Program-made: the position numbers and the translations under genes | Notes under the pieces: generated by a model | Told to the model about the DNA's origin: nothing | Databases searched by the model: none | Seen by the model: only the letters and a program-made list of their open reading frames with translations | Shown: in pieces, positions 17,025 to 26,713 of the stretch | Layout of the letters: the number at the start of each line of letters is the position of its first letter | Numbering within the stretch: the stretch's first letter is position 1 | Assembly: GCA_040981125.1 (NCBI GenBank) | Contig: JANRMQ010000001.1 | Coordinates: 434,001-498,000 of the forward strand | Direction of reading: 5' to 3' | Source: DASSBQ01 sp040981125 | GTDB lineage: Bacteria; Nitrospirota; Nitrospiria; Nitrospirales; Nitrospiraceae | DNA: 64,000 bases

Positions 17025-18341
17025 CTACTGAGCCGAAGGGGAACGATGCATGGCCGCCAGCCGCTCCAGCTCATCCACGATCGCTTGACCCGCCACCGAC
17101 TCGGAAAAACATTTTTCGTACGTACCTCGGCCGCCGAAGGAGAGTCTTCTCAACAACGCCCTATCCCGTAAGACCCGAACGACCGCCTCGCCCAATTGGG
17201 CATCGGTGTCGGCCAACAGCGCATTCTCCTCATGGCGCATTTCCGGGATCCCCGCGGCGTTCGCGCGATGCGCAATCACGGGACATCCGAACGACCAGGC
17301 GGTGATGATGCGAACCCGGATCCCCAATGGAATATTGGTCGGGACAATGATCACATCGGCGGACAGAAATTCCGGGTCCGCCGGCACCACCCGTCCGAGC
17401 AAGCGCACATAGGGCTTCCGCAATCGTTCCGCGATATCCGAGGGCGGGACACCGCCGCCCAGAAGCCGCAGTTCAAATCCATCTTCTCCGAATTCCGAGA
17501 CCAACCGTGGCAGAACCGTCTCGGCAACGGCCCGCAATCCCGACGAAGTCGAGGTCGTCCCCAAATCCCCCACCAACAACAGGCGATACGTGCCGGACCT
17601 TCGCTGTTCATACGCCATGTCCCGCAGCGCCTGCCATTGCAGGCCGGCCGCATCCGGAACCGGAGTTCTGAAATACAGCGTATCCGAACGGCCATGAACC
17701 TTCAGCCACTCCGCATAGTGACCGGCAAAGGCGCCGCACCTGTGCGCCGCCTTTAACAACGTCGTCATCGCCTGTTGCGCAACCATGGAATCGAGCCATG
17801 TCTTGAGACCACGCACCGGATATTTGTCGAGCGTGAAGGGACTCTCCCGCCACCGAAAGTATCCGGGAAGATGCCAGAGATCACCGACCGCCGCCATCAA
17901 CGGCTTCAGGCCGAGAGAGGCGACCGCCGATAACGCATCAAAGTGATAACACAAAAAGACATCGCAGTTCCGCTCGGCGAAGGCTGCCCGCACTCTCTCC
18001 GAGAGCTTGACCCACGGCATCGCGTATGCCAAGCCCTGTGAACGGTCAAAGAGACGGCCGGCCCACCGGCCTATTTTGCCGGCCAAGGAGCCGCCGCCGG
18101 AACCGGCCAGTCGGTTCATCTCGTATTCGATCACCACCACCTCGGCGCCTTCCCGGCGGAGAGCCTCTTCCTGTTGACCGCGAGACGCGAGGTACGGATT
18201 TCCATCCGAGACATCGAACAAACTGACGACACGGACCTGATGGCCTGATTTCACCAGCGCTCTGACCACGCTCCAACAGGTGAGCGCTCCTCCGTGATAC
18301 CCGGCCCCCGGCAGACCGTGAACGATGAATCCCGCTAACAC
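17025..18341 (-). CDS. Glycosyltransferase (GT4-like)
   Basis: A 438-residue GT-B protein starting with GTG 18341 behind GGGAG. The N-terminus has FIVHGLPGAGYHGGALTCW with the usual Gly-rich acceptor loop. The C-terminal domain has LLLVGDLGTTSTSSGL, LLGRVVPAD and SADVIIVPTNIPLGIRVRI, where the last segment occupies the donor-site position. It is divergent from standard GT4 proteins and lacks a clear EX7E pair. It sits between the SDR gene and the sulfotransferase gene, so it may build the sulfated unit. The sugar is unknown. Confidence 0.77.
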   Translation of the reverse strand: MLAGFIVHGLPGAGYHGGALTCWSVVRALVKSGHQVRVVSLFDVSDGNPYLASRGQQEEALRREGAEVVVIEYEMNRLAGSGGGSLAGKIGRWAGRLFDRSQGLAYAMPWVKLSERVRAAFAERNCDVFLCYHFDALSAVASLGLKPLMAAVGDLWHLPGYFRWRESPFTLDKYPVRGLKTWLDSMVAQQAMTTLLKAAHRCGAFAGHYAEWLKVHGRSDTLYFRTPVPDAAGLQWQALRDMAYEQRRSGTYRLLLVGDLGTTSTSSGLRAVAETVLPRLVSEFGEDGFELRLLGGGVPPSDIAERLRKPYVRLLGRVVPADPEFLSADVIIVPTNIPLGIRVRIITAWSFGCPVIAHRANAAGIPEMRHEENALLADTDAQLGEAVVRVLRDRALLRRLSFGGRGTYEKCFSESVAGQAIVDELERLAAMHRSPSAQ

Positions 18342-18422
18342 GGCCGCTCCCCTCCGCGGCGATGGCGCCGACGTTCCAATCCCGGCCGATATCCCCGCTT
18401 ACGCATGCCTGCTCCGCCTTCT

Positions 18423-19499
18423 CTAACGAGATCCGCCCAGAATCGGTTCAAGGCGCTCTTCAGAGTCTCGAATCCACGCCGCAATGCTCTCGATGATGCG
18501 CTCGATCGTCCAGCGCGGCTTCCATCCGGAGGCCGCCCGTACTCTGGACGAGTCGGTGATGTATATACGTACGTCACCGGGCCTGGTGGTCGGCACCGTT
18601 CCGACCGCGATCGTCTTTCCCGTCGCCTGCCGGCACAGGCTCGTCAATTCCAGCAACGAGACACTGCAATCCGTCCCCCCTCCGACATTGTAAATGAGAC
18701 CGCTGTGCGCCGGCATATTGGTCAGCTGGAGCTGAAGCAGCTCAAACAAATCCTCGACGTGCAGGAGGTCGCGCACTTGTTTGCCCTGCCCGCCGAACCC
18801 GACGTAGGACAGAGCTCCGCCGAAATGATGGCGCGCAACCCACAGGACCGCCACACCTTGATCGATTTTTCCCATTTGCCACGGTCCCGTCAGCACACCG
18901 CATCGATCGACCACCGCGCGCAGGCCGTACATGGCGACATATTCGCGAATCAGCAACTCGGCGCAAAGCTTCGTCGCGCCATACAGCGTCCGGGCGCCTT
19001 CCAGCGGAAAATTTTCCGTCACTCCTTGGTCGTTGATGCCCGCAAGATGCCCGCTTCCGTCCCACTCAAACCTGGTCGGGAGTTCACGAAACGGTATTGA
19101 ATTGAGCGACTCGTAGGGATACACACGGCTGGTCGAGAGGAACATCATTTCCGCATCGTGACGCCTGGCGAGTTCCAGACAATTGACCGTCCCGACCAGA
19201 TTGGTATCGATCACGTACGAGGCATCGCCGTCGAATCCGGCCAGGGCGGACGGTTCTGCGGAACATTCGATGATGATATCAACCTTGCCGACGCCGTCCA
19301 AGTCCGACCGATTCCGTATGTCGCCATGGCAGAATTCGATGTGTTCCCGGGCTAAACGACGGAGATTCAGCTCCGATCCCCTTCTCCGTAGATTGTCGAA
19401 GGAGACGATTCGCCAATCCGGGTGGGACCGGCGAAAAAGCAAGGCGAGGCTTGAGCCGACAAAGCCGGCGCCGCCCGTGATCAACAGTCGTTTGCTCAT
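18423..19499 (-). CDS. CDP-paratose 2-epimerase-like SDR
   Basis: A 358-residue extended SDR. The nucleotide loop is LLITGGAGFVGSSLALLF, followed by FDNLRRRGSELNLRRL, a stretch I associate with CDP-paratose/CDP-tyvelose 2-epimerases. The active site is FLSTSRVYPY with LYGATKLCAE (Tyr-x-x-x-Lys). It would interconvert a nucleotide sugar, but no CDP-glucose pathway genes (rfbF, rfbG, rfbH, rfbS) are in the window, so a different substrate is likely. ATG 19499 is preceded by AAGAG. It follows the flippase gene. Confidence 0.8.
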   Translation of the reverse strand: MSKRLLITGGAGFVGSSLALLFRRSHPDWRIVSFDNLRRRGSELNLRRLAREHIEFCHGDIRNRSDLDGVGKVDIIIECSAEPSALAGFDGDASYVIDTNLVGTVNCLELARRHDAEMMFLSTSRVYPYESLNSIPFRELPTRFEWDGSGHLAGINDQGVTENFPLEGARTLYGATKLCAELLIREYVAMYGLRAVVDRCGVLTGPWQMGKIDQGVAVLWVARHHFGGALSYVGFGGQGKQVRDLLHVEDLFELLQLQLTNMPAHSGLIYNVGGGTDCSVSLLELTSLCRQATGKTIAVGTVPTTRPGDVRIYITDSSRVRAASGWKPRWTIERIIESIAAWIRDSEERLEPILGGSR

Positions 19500-19553
19500 G
19501 GAATCGCTCTTGTCATCCGAGTCAATGACGCCCGTCAGTTCAGCGCGGAAAGT

Positions 19554-20975
19554 CTACTTTGTCGGCGCCAGCGCCGTGAGCAGATCCCGAACCGAGACTC
19601 TGCGCATCAACCGGGCCGCCACCACCGCAATGACCGCCGCCCCCAGGACGACCTTCGCCGCAAGCGGCAGTTCTATCCATCGGGTCACAAGATACAGAGC
19701 CATCACGACGGCGACTCCCCAGAAGACGCCGGGCTCAATATGGTATCGACAACCAAGGCGCCGGGCCAACAAAGCGCGGGTGGCATGGAGCGCGAACACT
19801 CCGAATACCGCCGCCGCCGTCGCTCCGATGACTCCGAATTGCCGCGTCGCCGCCGCGACCAAAAACATGGAGGCCAAGCTGACCGCAATCGAAGACCGTG
19901 ACATCAGAAAGGATTGACGAGCCGTCAGCAGATATTGGGTGAAGGGAATACCCATGCTATGGGCAAAAACGAGAAGAAACCATAGCGGCACGAGAGTCGC
20001 CGCCTGATCAAACTTCCCGTGCGTCAACAGATGAATCAATTCCGGCGCAAACAGGGTGATGAGAATCCCGCCGGCGGTCACACTGAAGTACCATAGGGAC
20101 ACGGTCTCATCAATGCGGCCGTGCGAACGCGTTGCGCCGGGGGCAAACAGCTCCAGAAACGTCGGGGTCATCGTGCGGGAATAGGCTTTCGTCACGGTAA
20201 TGAACATGCCGCGGTAACTTTGTGAATGGGCGTAAATCCCCAACGCGGACAAATCAAGCCAGCGCTGGATGACGACCCGATCCACGCTGTTCGCAATCAC
20301 GTCCGTGAGACTGAATGGTATCGCCGGCATCCCGCTTCTCGCGATCTCTCGAAGCCAGCGCGAGCTGGGTTGCACCGACAGTTTGGGCGCAAGGTACCAT
20401 AGCCCATGAACCGTCGAGACAATGCCGCCGGCGACCGGTGAAAGAAAGACGGCCAGCACGCCGAGCTTCATGATGGATAGCCCGACCACGGTGGTGAACG
20501 CCGCGGTCAACCACTGCAATGATTCATTCATCGCATGGCTGACGGGGGCTCGTTCAATAACCATGAGCGAGCTCACTGTGGGCCATAGCGTGCCGGCCAA
20601 CAATCCGAGCAGCGCGAATCCAAAATAGAACTGATATTCAGGGCGATATTCGCGGAGCAGCTCCGGCAAGACCACCGGCGCCGCCATCCAGAACACCGCG
20701 ATCCACGCCAGTTTTAGAACAATGTTCGCGGCGACGAGATTGAACAATAATTCACGGCGCCCGGACAACGTGGCCTGATGCCAATGTGTCGATAAGACCC
20801 AGCCGTCCCCCACCGACGACAGCGGCATGACGGGCATCGCACAAGTGGTCAAAATCGCAACAATTCCGAGATCGGCCGGATCGAGATAGTACGTCGTGAT
20901 CGGCACCATGACGCTGACGCCTAGGATGGTCTGGAGCAGCGTCGGGACAAGAAACCAGAGAAAACTCTTATCCAC
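19554..20975 (-). CDS. Wzx-like polysaccharide flippase (MOP superfamily)
   Basis: A 473-residue integral membrane protein with roughly twelve hydrophobic segments spread over the whole length, beginning FLWFLVPTLLQTILGVSVMV. The start is GTG 20975. The pattern fits oligosaccharide flippases (Polysacc_synt family) that move undecaprenyl-diphosphate repeat units to the periplasm for Wzy polymerisation. It lies between cysC and the epimerase and glycosyltransferase genes. Length and topology match Wzx. The substrate cannot be inferred from sequence. Confidence 0.84.
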   Translation of the reverse strand: MDKSFLWFLVPTLLQTILGVSVMVPITTYYLDPADLGIVAILTTCAMPVMPLSSVGDGWVLSTHWHQATLSGRRELLFNLVAANIVLKLAWIAVFWMAAPVVLPELLREYRPEYQFYFGFALLGLLAGTLWPTVSSLMVIERAPVSHAMNESLQWLTAAFTTVVGLSIMKLGVLAVFLSPVAGGIVSTVHGLWYLAPKLSVQPSSRWLREIARSGMPAIPFSLTDVIANSVDRVVIQRWLDLSALGIYAHSQSYRGMFITVTKAYSRTMTPTFLELFAPGATRSHGRIDETVSLWYFSVTAGGILITLFAPELIHLLTHGKFDQAATLVPLWFLLVFAHSMGIPFTQYLLTARQSFLMSRSSIAVSLASMFLVAAATRQFGVIGATAAAVFGVFALHATRALLARRLGCRYHIEPGVFWGVAVVMALYLVTRWIELPLAAKVVLGAAVIAVVAARLMRRVSVRDLLTALAPTK

Positions 20976-21018
20976 CCGTTCGCACTCTCTTTACCGGCCG
21001 CAGCAGCCCTTGCTCCGG

Positions 21019-21555
21019 CTAGCCGGTCTTATCCAGCGCTTCGAGGATCAGCCGAACCGACTGCAAAGGGGAACCGGAACCGGTTTCCACCACAAGATCG
21101 GGCTCGATAGGCTCTTCATACGGATCGGAAACTCCGGTGAATTGTTGAATTTCTCCCCGCAAGGCTCGGGCATACATGCCCTTGACATCGCGTCGGATGC
21201 ATTCTTCGATAGAGCAGCGCACCCAGACCTCCAGAAATGCGCCGGCTCCCCCGATCTTCTCGATCATGGCACGAACTTGATTCCGGCTCTCGCGATATGG
21301 GGAGACGGCCGCCACAACGGTGGTGACGCCATGCTGGGCCAGTACTTGGCATACCCATCCGATCCGCAAAATATTGGTATCCCGATCCGCACGTGAAAAT
21401 CCCAGTCCTTTGGACAGATGGGTGCGCACCGCATCTCCGTCCAGCACCTCCAAACGGGACAGTCCCCGTTCGCAGAGTGATTGCGCTAAGTGCGTGGCGA
21501 GAGTGGTTTTCCCGGAGCAAGGCAAGCCGGTCAACCAAATCGTTAAAGCCTTCAT
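21019..21555 (-). CDS. cysC: Adenylylsulfate (APS) kinase
   Basis: A 178-residue kinase. The Walker A is GLPCSGKTTLA, DGDAVR and GFSRADRDTN are the APS-binding motifs, and VAAVSPYRESR carries the conserved Ser region. It phosphorylates APS at 3' to give PAPS. In sulfate assimilation CysC usually travels with ATP sulfurylase; here it stands alone among polysaccharide genes and near a sulfotransferase. That supports a dedicated supply of sulfuryl donor for polysaccharide sulfation. APS itself must come from an ATP sulfurylase encoded elsewhere. Length is standard for a free-standing CysC. Confidence 0.93.
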   Translation of the reverse strand: MKALTIWLTGLPCSGKTTLATHLAQSLCERGLSRLEVLDGDAVRTHLSKGLGFSRADRDTNILRIGWVCQVLAQHGVTTVVAAVSPYRESRNQVRAMIEKIGGAGAFLEVWVRCSIEECIRRDVKGMYARALRGEIQQFTGVSDPYEEPIEPDLVVETGSGSPLQSVRLILEALDKTG

Positions 21556-21594
21556 GTTCGAATCATCATATTCAGGTTGGTTCTATCAGGACCA

Positions 21595-23700
21595 TCATCG
21601 TCCCTTGGTAATCGTGAATTTCGCCGCAGAAGGAAGGATGCCGCTCCACCGCCATCGCAACCACACGGCGTCGCGTACCGACCCATAGGACGGAGCGAGC
21701 AACCCCTGCAGCACGGTCGCGTCAATGCGCATGGCCGCTCCGTCCGGTTCATGGACGGGAGCCGTCATATGCACCCGCCGGCCGTTAGAAATGATCTCCC
21801 ATCCGTCCGGCACCGTCTCTATCCGGCAGCCCGGCGCACAGGTCCATGTCCATTCGAAGGTATGCGGCGTCGAACGTCCGTGACGGCCTGAAAAATGATC
21901 AATGACCTGGACGGAAAAATCCGGTCGGCGCACCAGCACGTCGCGGCGATGACGGACGGGATCGGAAAGCCGTCGATATCCGTCGAATTCAGCCGACACG
22001 CGGTCGAGCGTATCTCCGTGTTCCCATTCCAGAACGAGCGGCGCCCCATCCTGATGCAGACAAAAGAACTTTCCGGGAATAAACCGGTTCTGCTCCCTTC
22101 CATCAATCTTGACCGTCGAATGATGGGCGGTAGAACGGAAGAGGTCGTACATCCGCGGATCAGCAGTATAGAGAAATGAGCCGGAATCTACAACTATATC
22201 TTCCCCGTCCAGATGCAATTCGAGAGACAGGATATCGTTATGTTTATGCGTTCCGATGCCGCTCGTTCCGACCGGGCTGCAGTTAAATAGTACATAGTCG
22301 TCCCGATCACGGATGATGTACAGCCCGCCAGAGGGAAACGCCGCGCTCGTTTTCGAGAGCGCTTCTTTCTCCGGCGCGCGTGAAAACCGGTCCCGGCCCG
22401 CCCGGCCGAACCAGAGCGCCTCGACTCTTCGCGGGCCGGCGTGCCGCCACCATTCATCATGGTCATAAAGCACCGAACCGACAGCCAAGAAATGGCGATG
22501 ATCCCGCGGATCGACGGTTCCATATCCGCTCAAGATATGTAATCGGCCGTTGTCTCCGTCCCCGACTTGAGGAGCCAAACCGTTGGGCTTGGTATAGGCA
22601 GAGACAAAATCGCACATCAATCGGAGTTTGCGATGAAATGAGTCGGCCAGTCGAATCTCATGATGGCGGCAAAGTAGCGCCGAGGACAGAAACATCTCGC
22701 CAACCAGCCGGTGGTACGGAATGCTCGACTCGTAGTGCACTCCATCGGCACGGACTTGCCGCTCCATCTCCCGTTCGAGCTCCCGCACGGCGAACGTCCG
22801 CCACGCCGCGCTATCGCGGCATTCCGGAAGACAGAGGCCGAGATAGAGCAGGCCCACCACATCGGCGAGATAATGATTTGTGGTGATCCCGTCGCTGCGC
22901 CGCTCCAGATTCTCCATGAGGTGGCGCCCGTGGCTGATCAGCGAAGCCAGCACGTCGCTCAGCCACCGGTCGGTCATATCGGGTGACTCGGCGATCAGGG
23001 CAATCGCCCAGAGCCAATTCACCGCGCGGATAGCCACCTCCATCGGGCACGCCCAGTTCACTCCGCGGCCCGTCCGGTTCTGATCGATCCAGTCGGCGAT
23101 TTGGCTCGTAACCTCTTGCGCGTACCTCGGCCTCCCGGTCAGCAGATAGGCCTGAGCCAAAACCGGCAAATGCTGGCAACGCGACAGTTCCCAGGGCACT
23201 TTAATGTCCACGCCGGATTCGACTCTCTGGGCGACCTCGAAATAGTGGGCGTCGGGATCCCACCGAAATCCGCTCTTGAAATCGCGATGCCAGTCGATGC
23301 GTTCACCTAAACTTATGGGACCTGATCCCAGCAGGTCGAACACATGCTCGCACAGGCGATCCGCGGATTGGACGCAGGATTCCAGTTCGTCGGGCGCCTG
23401 TTCCCGATACAGCGATCGCAGGGTCGAAGCATCTCCCGGGCCGGTCGGCAATCGGCGTCCCATGGCACGCCGCACTTCGGCTACGCAACCCGGCAGTTCT
23501 CGTTCCTGCACATGTAGAGCCCGAGCCAGATCTCGGTCCCCCATCATCACAGGCGGATGGGCGGCCCGCATACGTCGCCACCGATGGGCGAGCGGACGCA
23601 TCAATTTCCCCATCCCGACCAAGGCGACCCGGCCCGGTCCCACGGTTCGCAGCCGGACTCGGATCATTTCCCAATAGGTGGCCGGTGAATCCTGCGTCAT
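21595..23700 (-). CDS. Heparinase II/III-like protein with alginate-lyase-like N-domain
   Basis: A 701-residue protein. The first ~380 residues form an alpha-helical toroid-like region with WELSRCQHLPVLAQAYLLTG and NHYLADVVGLLYLGLCLPE, typical of heparinase/alginate lyase N-domains. The second half has GTHKHNDILSLELHLDGEDI, VDSGSFLYT and a RSTAHHSTVKIDG segment of the Heparinase_II_III family. Such proteins cleave acidic or sulfated polysaccharides by beta-elimination, and are common in Wzy-type loci. It may trim, edit or release the polymer. No clear signal peptide was seen, so the cell compartment is uncertain. Confidence 0.87.
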   Translation of the reverse strand: MTQDSPATYWEMIRVRLRTVGPGRVALVGMGKLMRPLAHRWRRMRAAHPPVMMGDRDLARALHVQERELPGCVAEVRRAMGRRLPTGPGDASTLRSLYREQAPDELESCVQSADRLCEHVFDLLGSGPISLGERIDWHRDFKSGFRWDPDAHYFEVAQRVESGVDIKVPWELSRCQHLPVLAQAYLLTGRPRYAQEVTSQIADWIDQNRTGRGVNWACPMEVAIRAVNWLWAIALIAESPDMTDRWLSDVLASLISHGRHLMENLERRSDGITTNHYLADVVGLLYLGLCLPECRDSAAWRTFAVRELEREMERQVRADGVHYESSIPYHRLVGEMFLSSALLCRHHEIRLADSFHRKLRLMCDFVSAYTKPNGLAPQVGDGDNGRLHILSGYGTVDPRDHRHFLAVGSVLYDHDEWWRHAGPRRVEALWFGRAGRDRFSRAPEKEALSKTSAAFPSGGLYIIRDRDDYVLFNCSPVGTSGIGTHKHNDILSLELHLDGEDIVVDSGSFLYTADPRMYDLFRSTAHHSTVKIDGREQNRFIPGKFFCLHQDGAPLVLEWEHGDTLDRVSAEFDGYRRLSDPVRHRRDVLVRRPDFSVQVIDHFSGRHGRSTPHTFEWTWTCAPGCRIETVPDGWEIISNGRRVHMTAPVHEPDGAAMRIDATVLQGLLAPSYGSVRDAVWLRWRWSGILPSAAKFTITKGR

Positions 23701-23784
23701 AGCTGAAAGGCTAGTGGAGGGAGGGAAACAGGGTCAAGCGGCACGGCTGCTTCAGTCTGACGTCGGAACGAAGGACTGCTGTGA

Positions 23785-25677
23785 TCAAAAGTACGCTTTC
23801 CACCAGAGGGCCAGGTTAAACAAGTACCATCCACGCTGGTCCCGAGTCTCCACTATCCGTTTGGCCTGCTGTTTATCCAGCATATCGGTCTGGTCACAGA
23901 ATTCATCCAGCGCTGAACCCATGGCCTGGCCCAGCCGGTCCGCCATCCACTCTTGAACCGGCACCCCGAATCCTTGCTTTTGCCGGTCAATCAGACTATC
24001 GGGAATTGTGCCTCGGACCGCCCGCTTCAACACGGTCTTCAGCACCCCGTGGCGAGTCTTCACTTCCTCGGGAATACTCATAGCCAGCTGAACCAACTCA
24101 TGATCCAGAAAGGGCACGCGGGCTTCCAGACTCGCCCCCATGCTCATCTTGTCCACCCGCATCAATAACAGTTCCGGCAACCTGAGATTGAGGTCCAGAT
24201 ACGTCATCCATTGGACCGGCCGTTGATCCCAACTGTGTTGCTCGAACCGGCGCCGGTGCGGGAGCAGCGCTTCCCACGAGGAATAACCGGAGAAGCGGCT
24301 CCTGAGCCTCGCCGACAACAGCGTTCGTTTATGCGCTTCCGGGAAAGCTTCCGCGCCGCCCCAAAATACCGGTTGTCCTTCTGTGCCTCGGCGTAGCCGT
24401 TCATACCAGAAGCTTTCTCCCCGCCCGCTCGCCGCCAACAGGCCAAGCCCAAGCCGTTTGACTGCCTTGGGCACAGGCAGCCGATTCCATCGCTCCAACT
24501 TCCAGTTCGTCTTCCAACCGGGGTAGCCCCAGAACAATTCATCCGCCCCTTCGCCCACCTGGCAGACGACCACGCCATGTTCGCGAGCCAGCCGCGACAC
24601 GTAATACACGGGCACGCATACGGGATCGGCGATCGGCTCATCCTGCAACCGCACCATCGACGGAACGAATTCCAGCAGATCATCCAAGGTCAACAACCGC
24701 TCATGATGGTCCGCCCCGACGGTGCGCGCCATCAACCGGGCATACTCGAGCTCGTTTTTGTAGGTTTCATAGCGCCCGGCATAGCCGATCGTGAAAGTAC
24801 TCACGGGCCGGCGTTCGCCCTGAGAAAACAGCGCCGCATTCGTGCTCGAATCGATCCCGCCCGAGAGAAAGACGCCGACCGGCACGTCGCTCACTTTACG
24901 GAGACGCACGGACGTTCGAAGAAGGTCCAACACTCTAGCGGAGATCGCCTCATCGGATTCAACCTTGAGCGGGGCAGTGTGGTCCAGCACATCCCAATAG
25001 CGCCGCTCCTCCATCCGACCGTCGGCGTCCACGCGCAGCCAGGTGCCGGGCGGCAATTTCTTGATGCCCTCAAACATCGTATCGGGCGCCGGCACAGTAA
25101 GGAACGACAGGTAATGGTAGAGGGCCTCTTCCGAGAGCACACGCTTCTGGTCCGGATCCTCCAGGATCGCTTTGATTTCGGAGGCAAATACCAGCCGCCC
25201 GTTCTGGACGCTATAGTACAGCGGCTTGACGCCGATCCGATCGCGCACCAGCCATAATTCGCGCCGCTTCGCATCCCAGAGCGCAATGGCGAACATGCCG
25301 CGGAATTTGTCCAGGCAGCCGACGCCCCATTGCTCGAACGCATGAAGAATCACTTCCGTGTCGGAATGGTCGGTTTTCCAGCGGTGGACTCCGAAGCCGT
25401 CCAGCTCACGCCTGATATCCAGGTGGTTGTAGATTTCGCCGTTGAATGAGATCCAGAGGGTGTCATCTTCGTTGGACATAGGCTGGGCTGCGGCCGGCGA
25501 GAGGTCAATGATGGAAAGTCGCCGGTGGCCCAGACCGACACGGCGGTCTTTGGACAGCCACAGTCCCGCCCCGTCCGGACCGCGATGCGCCATGGTGTCC
25601 CGCATCCGCGCTAGATAGGCCTCCGTGACCCGAAAGCCGGAATGCTCAAAGACTAACGTCCCGTTGATGCCGCACAC
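23785..25677 (-). CDS. asnB: AsnB-type glutamine amidotransferase/asparagine synthetase 2
   Basis: A 630-residue protein starting with GTG 25677, giving MCGINGT and so Cys2 as nucleophile. The glutaminase domain has RGPDGAGLW, FNGEIYNH and DHSDTEV. The synthetase domain has FLSGGIDSSTNAA and the unusual QVGEGADELFWGYPGW where the other two copies have G(T/D)GGDELFG. That difference marks it as another subfamily with perhaps another carboxylate acceptor. It sits between heparinase and GDP-fucose genes. An amidated sugar acid in the polysaccharide is plausible but inferred. Confidence 0.9.
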   Translation of the reverse strand: MCGINGTLVFEHSGFRVTEAYLARMRDTMAHRGPDGAGLWLSKDRRVGLGHRRLSIIDLSPAAAQPMSNEDDTLWISFNGEIYNHLDIRRELDGFGVHRWKTDHSDTEVILHAFEQWGVGCLDKFRGMFAIALWDAKRRELWLVRDRIGVKPLYYSVQNGRLVFASEIKAILEDPDQKRVLSEEALYHYLSFLTVPAPDTMFEGIKKLPPGTWLRVDADGRMEERRYWDVLDHTAPLKVESDEAISARVLDLLRTSVRLRKVSDVPVGVFLSGGIDSSTNAALFSQGERRPVSTFTIGYAGRYETYKNELEYARLMARTVGADHHERLLTLDDLLEFVPSMVRLQDEPIADPVCVPVYYVSRLAREHGVVVCQVGEGADELFWGYPGWKTNWKLERWNRLPVPKAVKRLGLGLLAASGRGESFWYERLRRGTEGQPVFWGGAEAFPEAHKRTLLSARLRSRFSGYSSWEALLPHRRRFEQHSWDQRPVQWMTYLDLNLRLPELLLMRVDKMSMGASLEARVPFLDHELVQLAMSIPEEVKTRHGVLKTVLKRAVRGTIPDSLIDRQKQGFGVPVQEWMADRLGQAMGSALDEFCDQTDMLDKQQAKRIVETRDQRGWYLFNLALWWKAYF

Positions 25678-25765
25678 GCGGTTATCCTCATTGAATGATG
25701 GAGAGCCACGATCGCTGAAACGACTGGAAGCAAGAGAGAGTCGTGCAGAAGCAGGAGCAAGGCGG

Positions 25766-26710
25766 CTAGGATGTCGTGGCCCTTACGGGGCTCTGTTGCC
25801 GGTACCAGGCGTAGGTATCCGCCAGTCCTTGCGCCAATTCGATTGTAGATTTCCATCCCAGCGCCGCCAAGCGGGAACAATCCAGCAGCTTTCTCGGCGT
25901 GCCGTCCGGCTTGCCCGCATCCCAGTGAATACCCCCCTCATATCCCACCACCTGCGCCATCAATTGCGCGAGGTCGGCGATCGGAATATCGGTCCCTGTC
26001 CCGACGTTGATACTCATCTCGCCGGAATAGCGCTCCATGAGAAACAGGCAGGCTTGCGCGCAGTCATCGACATGGAGGAATTCCCGGCGCGGGCGGCCTG
26101 ACCCCCACAGGATCGGCGGCTCTCCCCTGTCTTTGGCTTCATGGAACTTTCGCATCAACGCCGCCAGGACGTGAGACGTTTCCAAATCGAAATTGTCATG
26201 AGGCCCATAGAGATTCGTGGGCATCGCCGCGATGAAGTCGCACCCATATTGGCGCCGATAGGCCTGGCACATCTTGATCCCGGCAATCTTCGCAATCGCG
26301 TACCATTCATTCGTCGGCTCCAGTGGTCCGGTAAGGAGATAGTCCTCCTTGATCGGCTGCGGGCAGTCGCGCGGATAAATGCATGATGAGCCTAGAAAGA
26401 GCAATTTCTGGACGCCGGCCGCCTTCGCCTGGTGAATGACATTGGTTTGGATCGCCAGGTTGTCGTACAAGAAGTCTGCCGGATAGGAATCGTTCGCCAG
26501 GATTCCTCCGACCTTGGCCGCCGCCAGGAAGACATACTCAGGCTGCTGGTCTGCGAAGAAGTCGGCGACTTGCCTGGGGTCTCGTAAATCCAACTCGCTC
26601 TTCGGCCGCACGATGACACGTTCATACCCCTTGGCGCGCAGCGCGCGCAGGAGCGCCGCGCCGACCATGCCTCGATGACCCGCCACATAGATTCTGGAGT
26701 CCTTTTTCAT
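25766..26710 (-). CDS. fcl: GDP-L-fucose synthase
   Basis: A 314-residue bifunctional epimerase/reductase (SDR). The N-terminal IYVAGHRGMVGAALLRAL, LGSSCIYPRDCPQPIKE, NEWYAIAKIAGIKMC (Tyr-x-x-x-Lys) and MPTNLYGPHDNFD are diagnostic. It converts GDP-4-keto-6-deoxymannose from Gmd into GDP-L-fucose with NADPH. It follows gmd with only three bases between. The length is normal. This makes fucose, or a GDP-4-keto-6-deoxy-mannose derivative, a likely part of the glycan. Confidence 0.95.
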   Translation of the reverse strand: MKKDSRIYVAGHRGMVGAALLRALRAKGYERVIVRPKSELDLRDPRQVADFFADQQPEYVFLAAAKVGGILANDSYPADFLYDNLAIQTNVIHQAKAAGVQKLLFLGSSCIYPRDCPQPIKEDYLLTGPLEPTNEWYAIAKIAGIKMCQAYRRQYGCDFIAAMPTNLYGPHDNFDLETSHVLAALMRKFHEAKDRGEPPILWGSGRPRREFLHVDDCAQACLFLMERYSGEMSINVGTGTDIPIADLAQLMAQVVGYEGGIHWDAGKPDGTPRKLLDCSRLAALGWKSTIELAQGLADTYAWYRQQSPVRATTS

Positions 26711-26713
26711 CGG

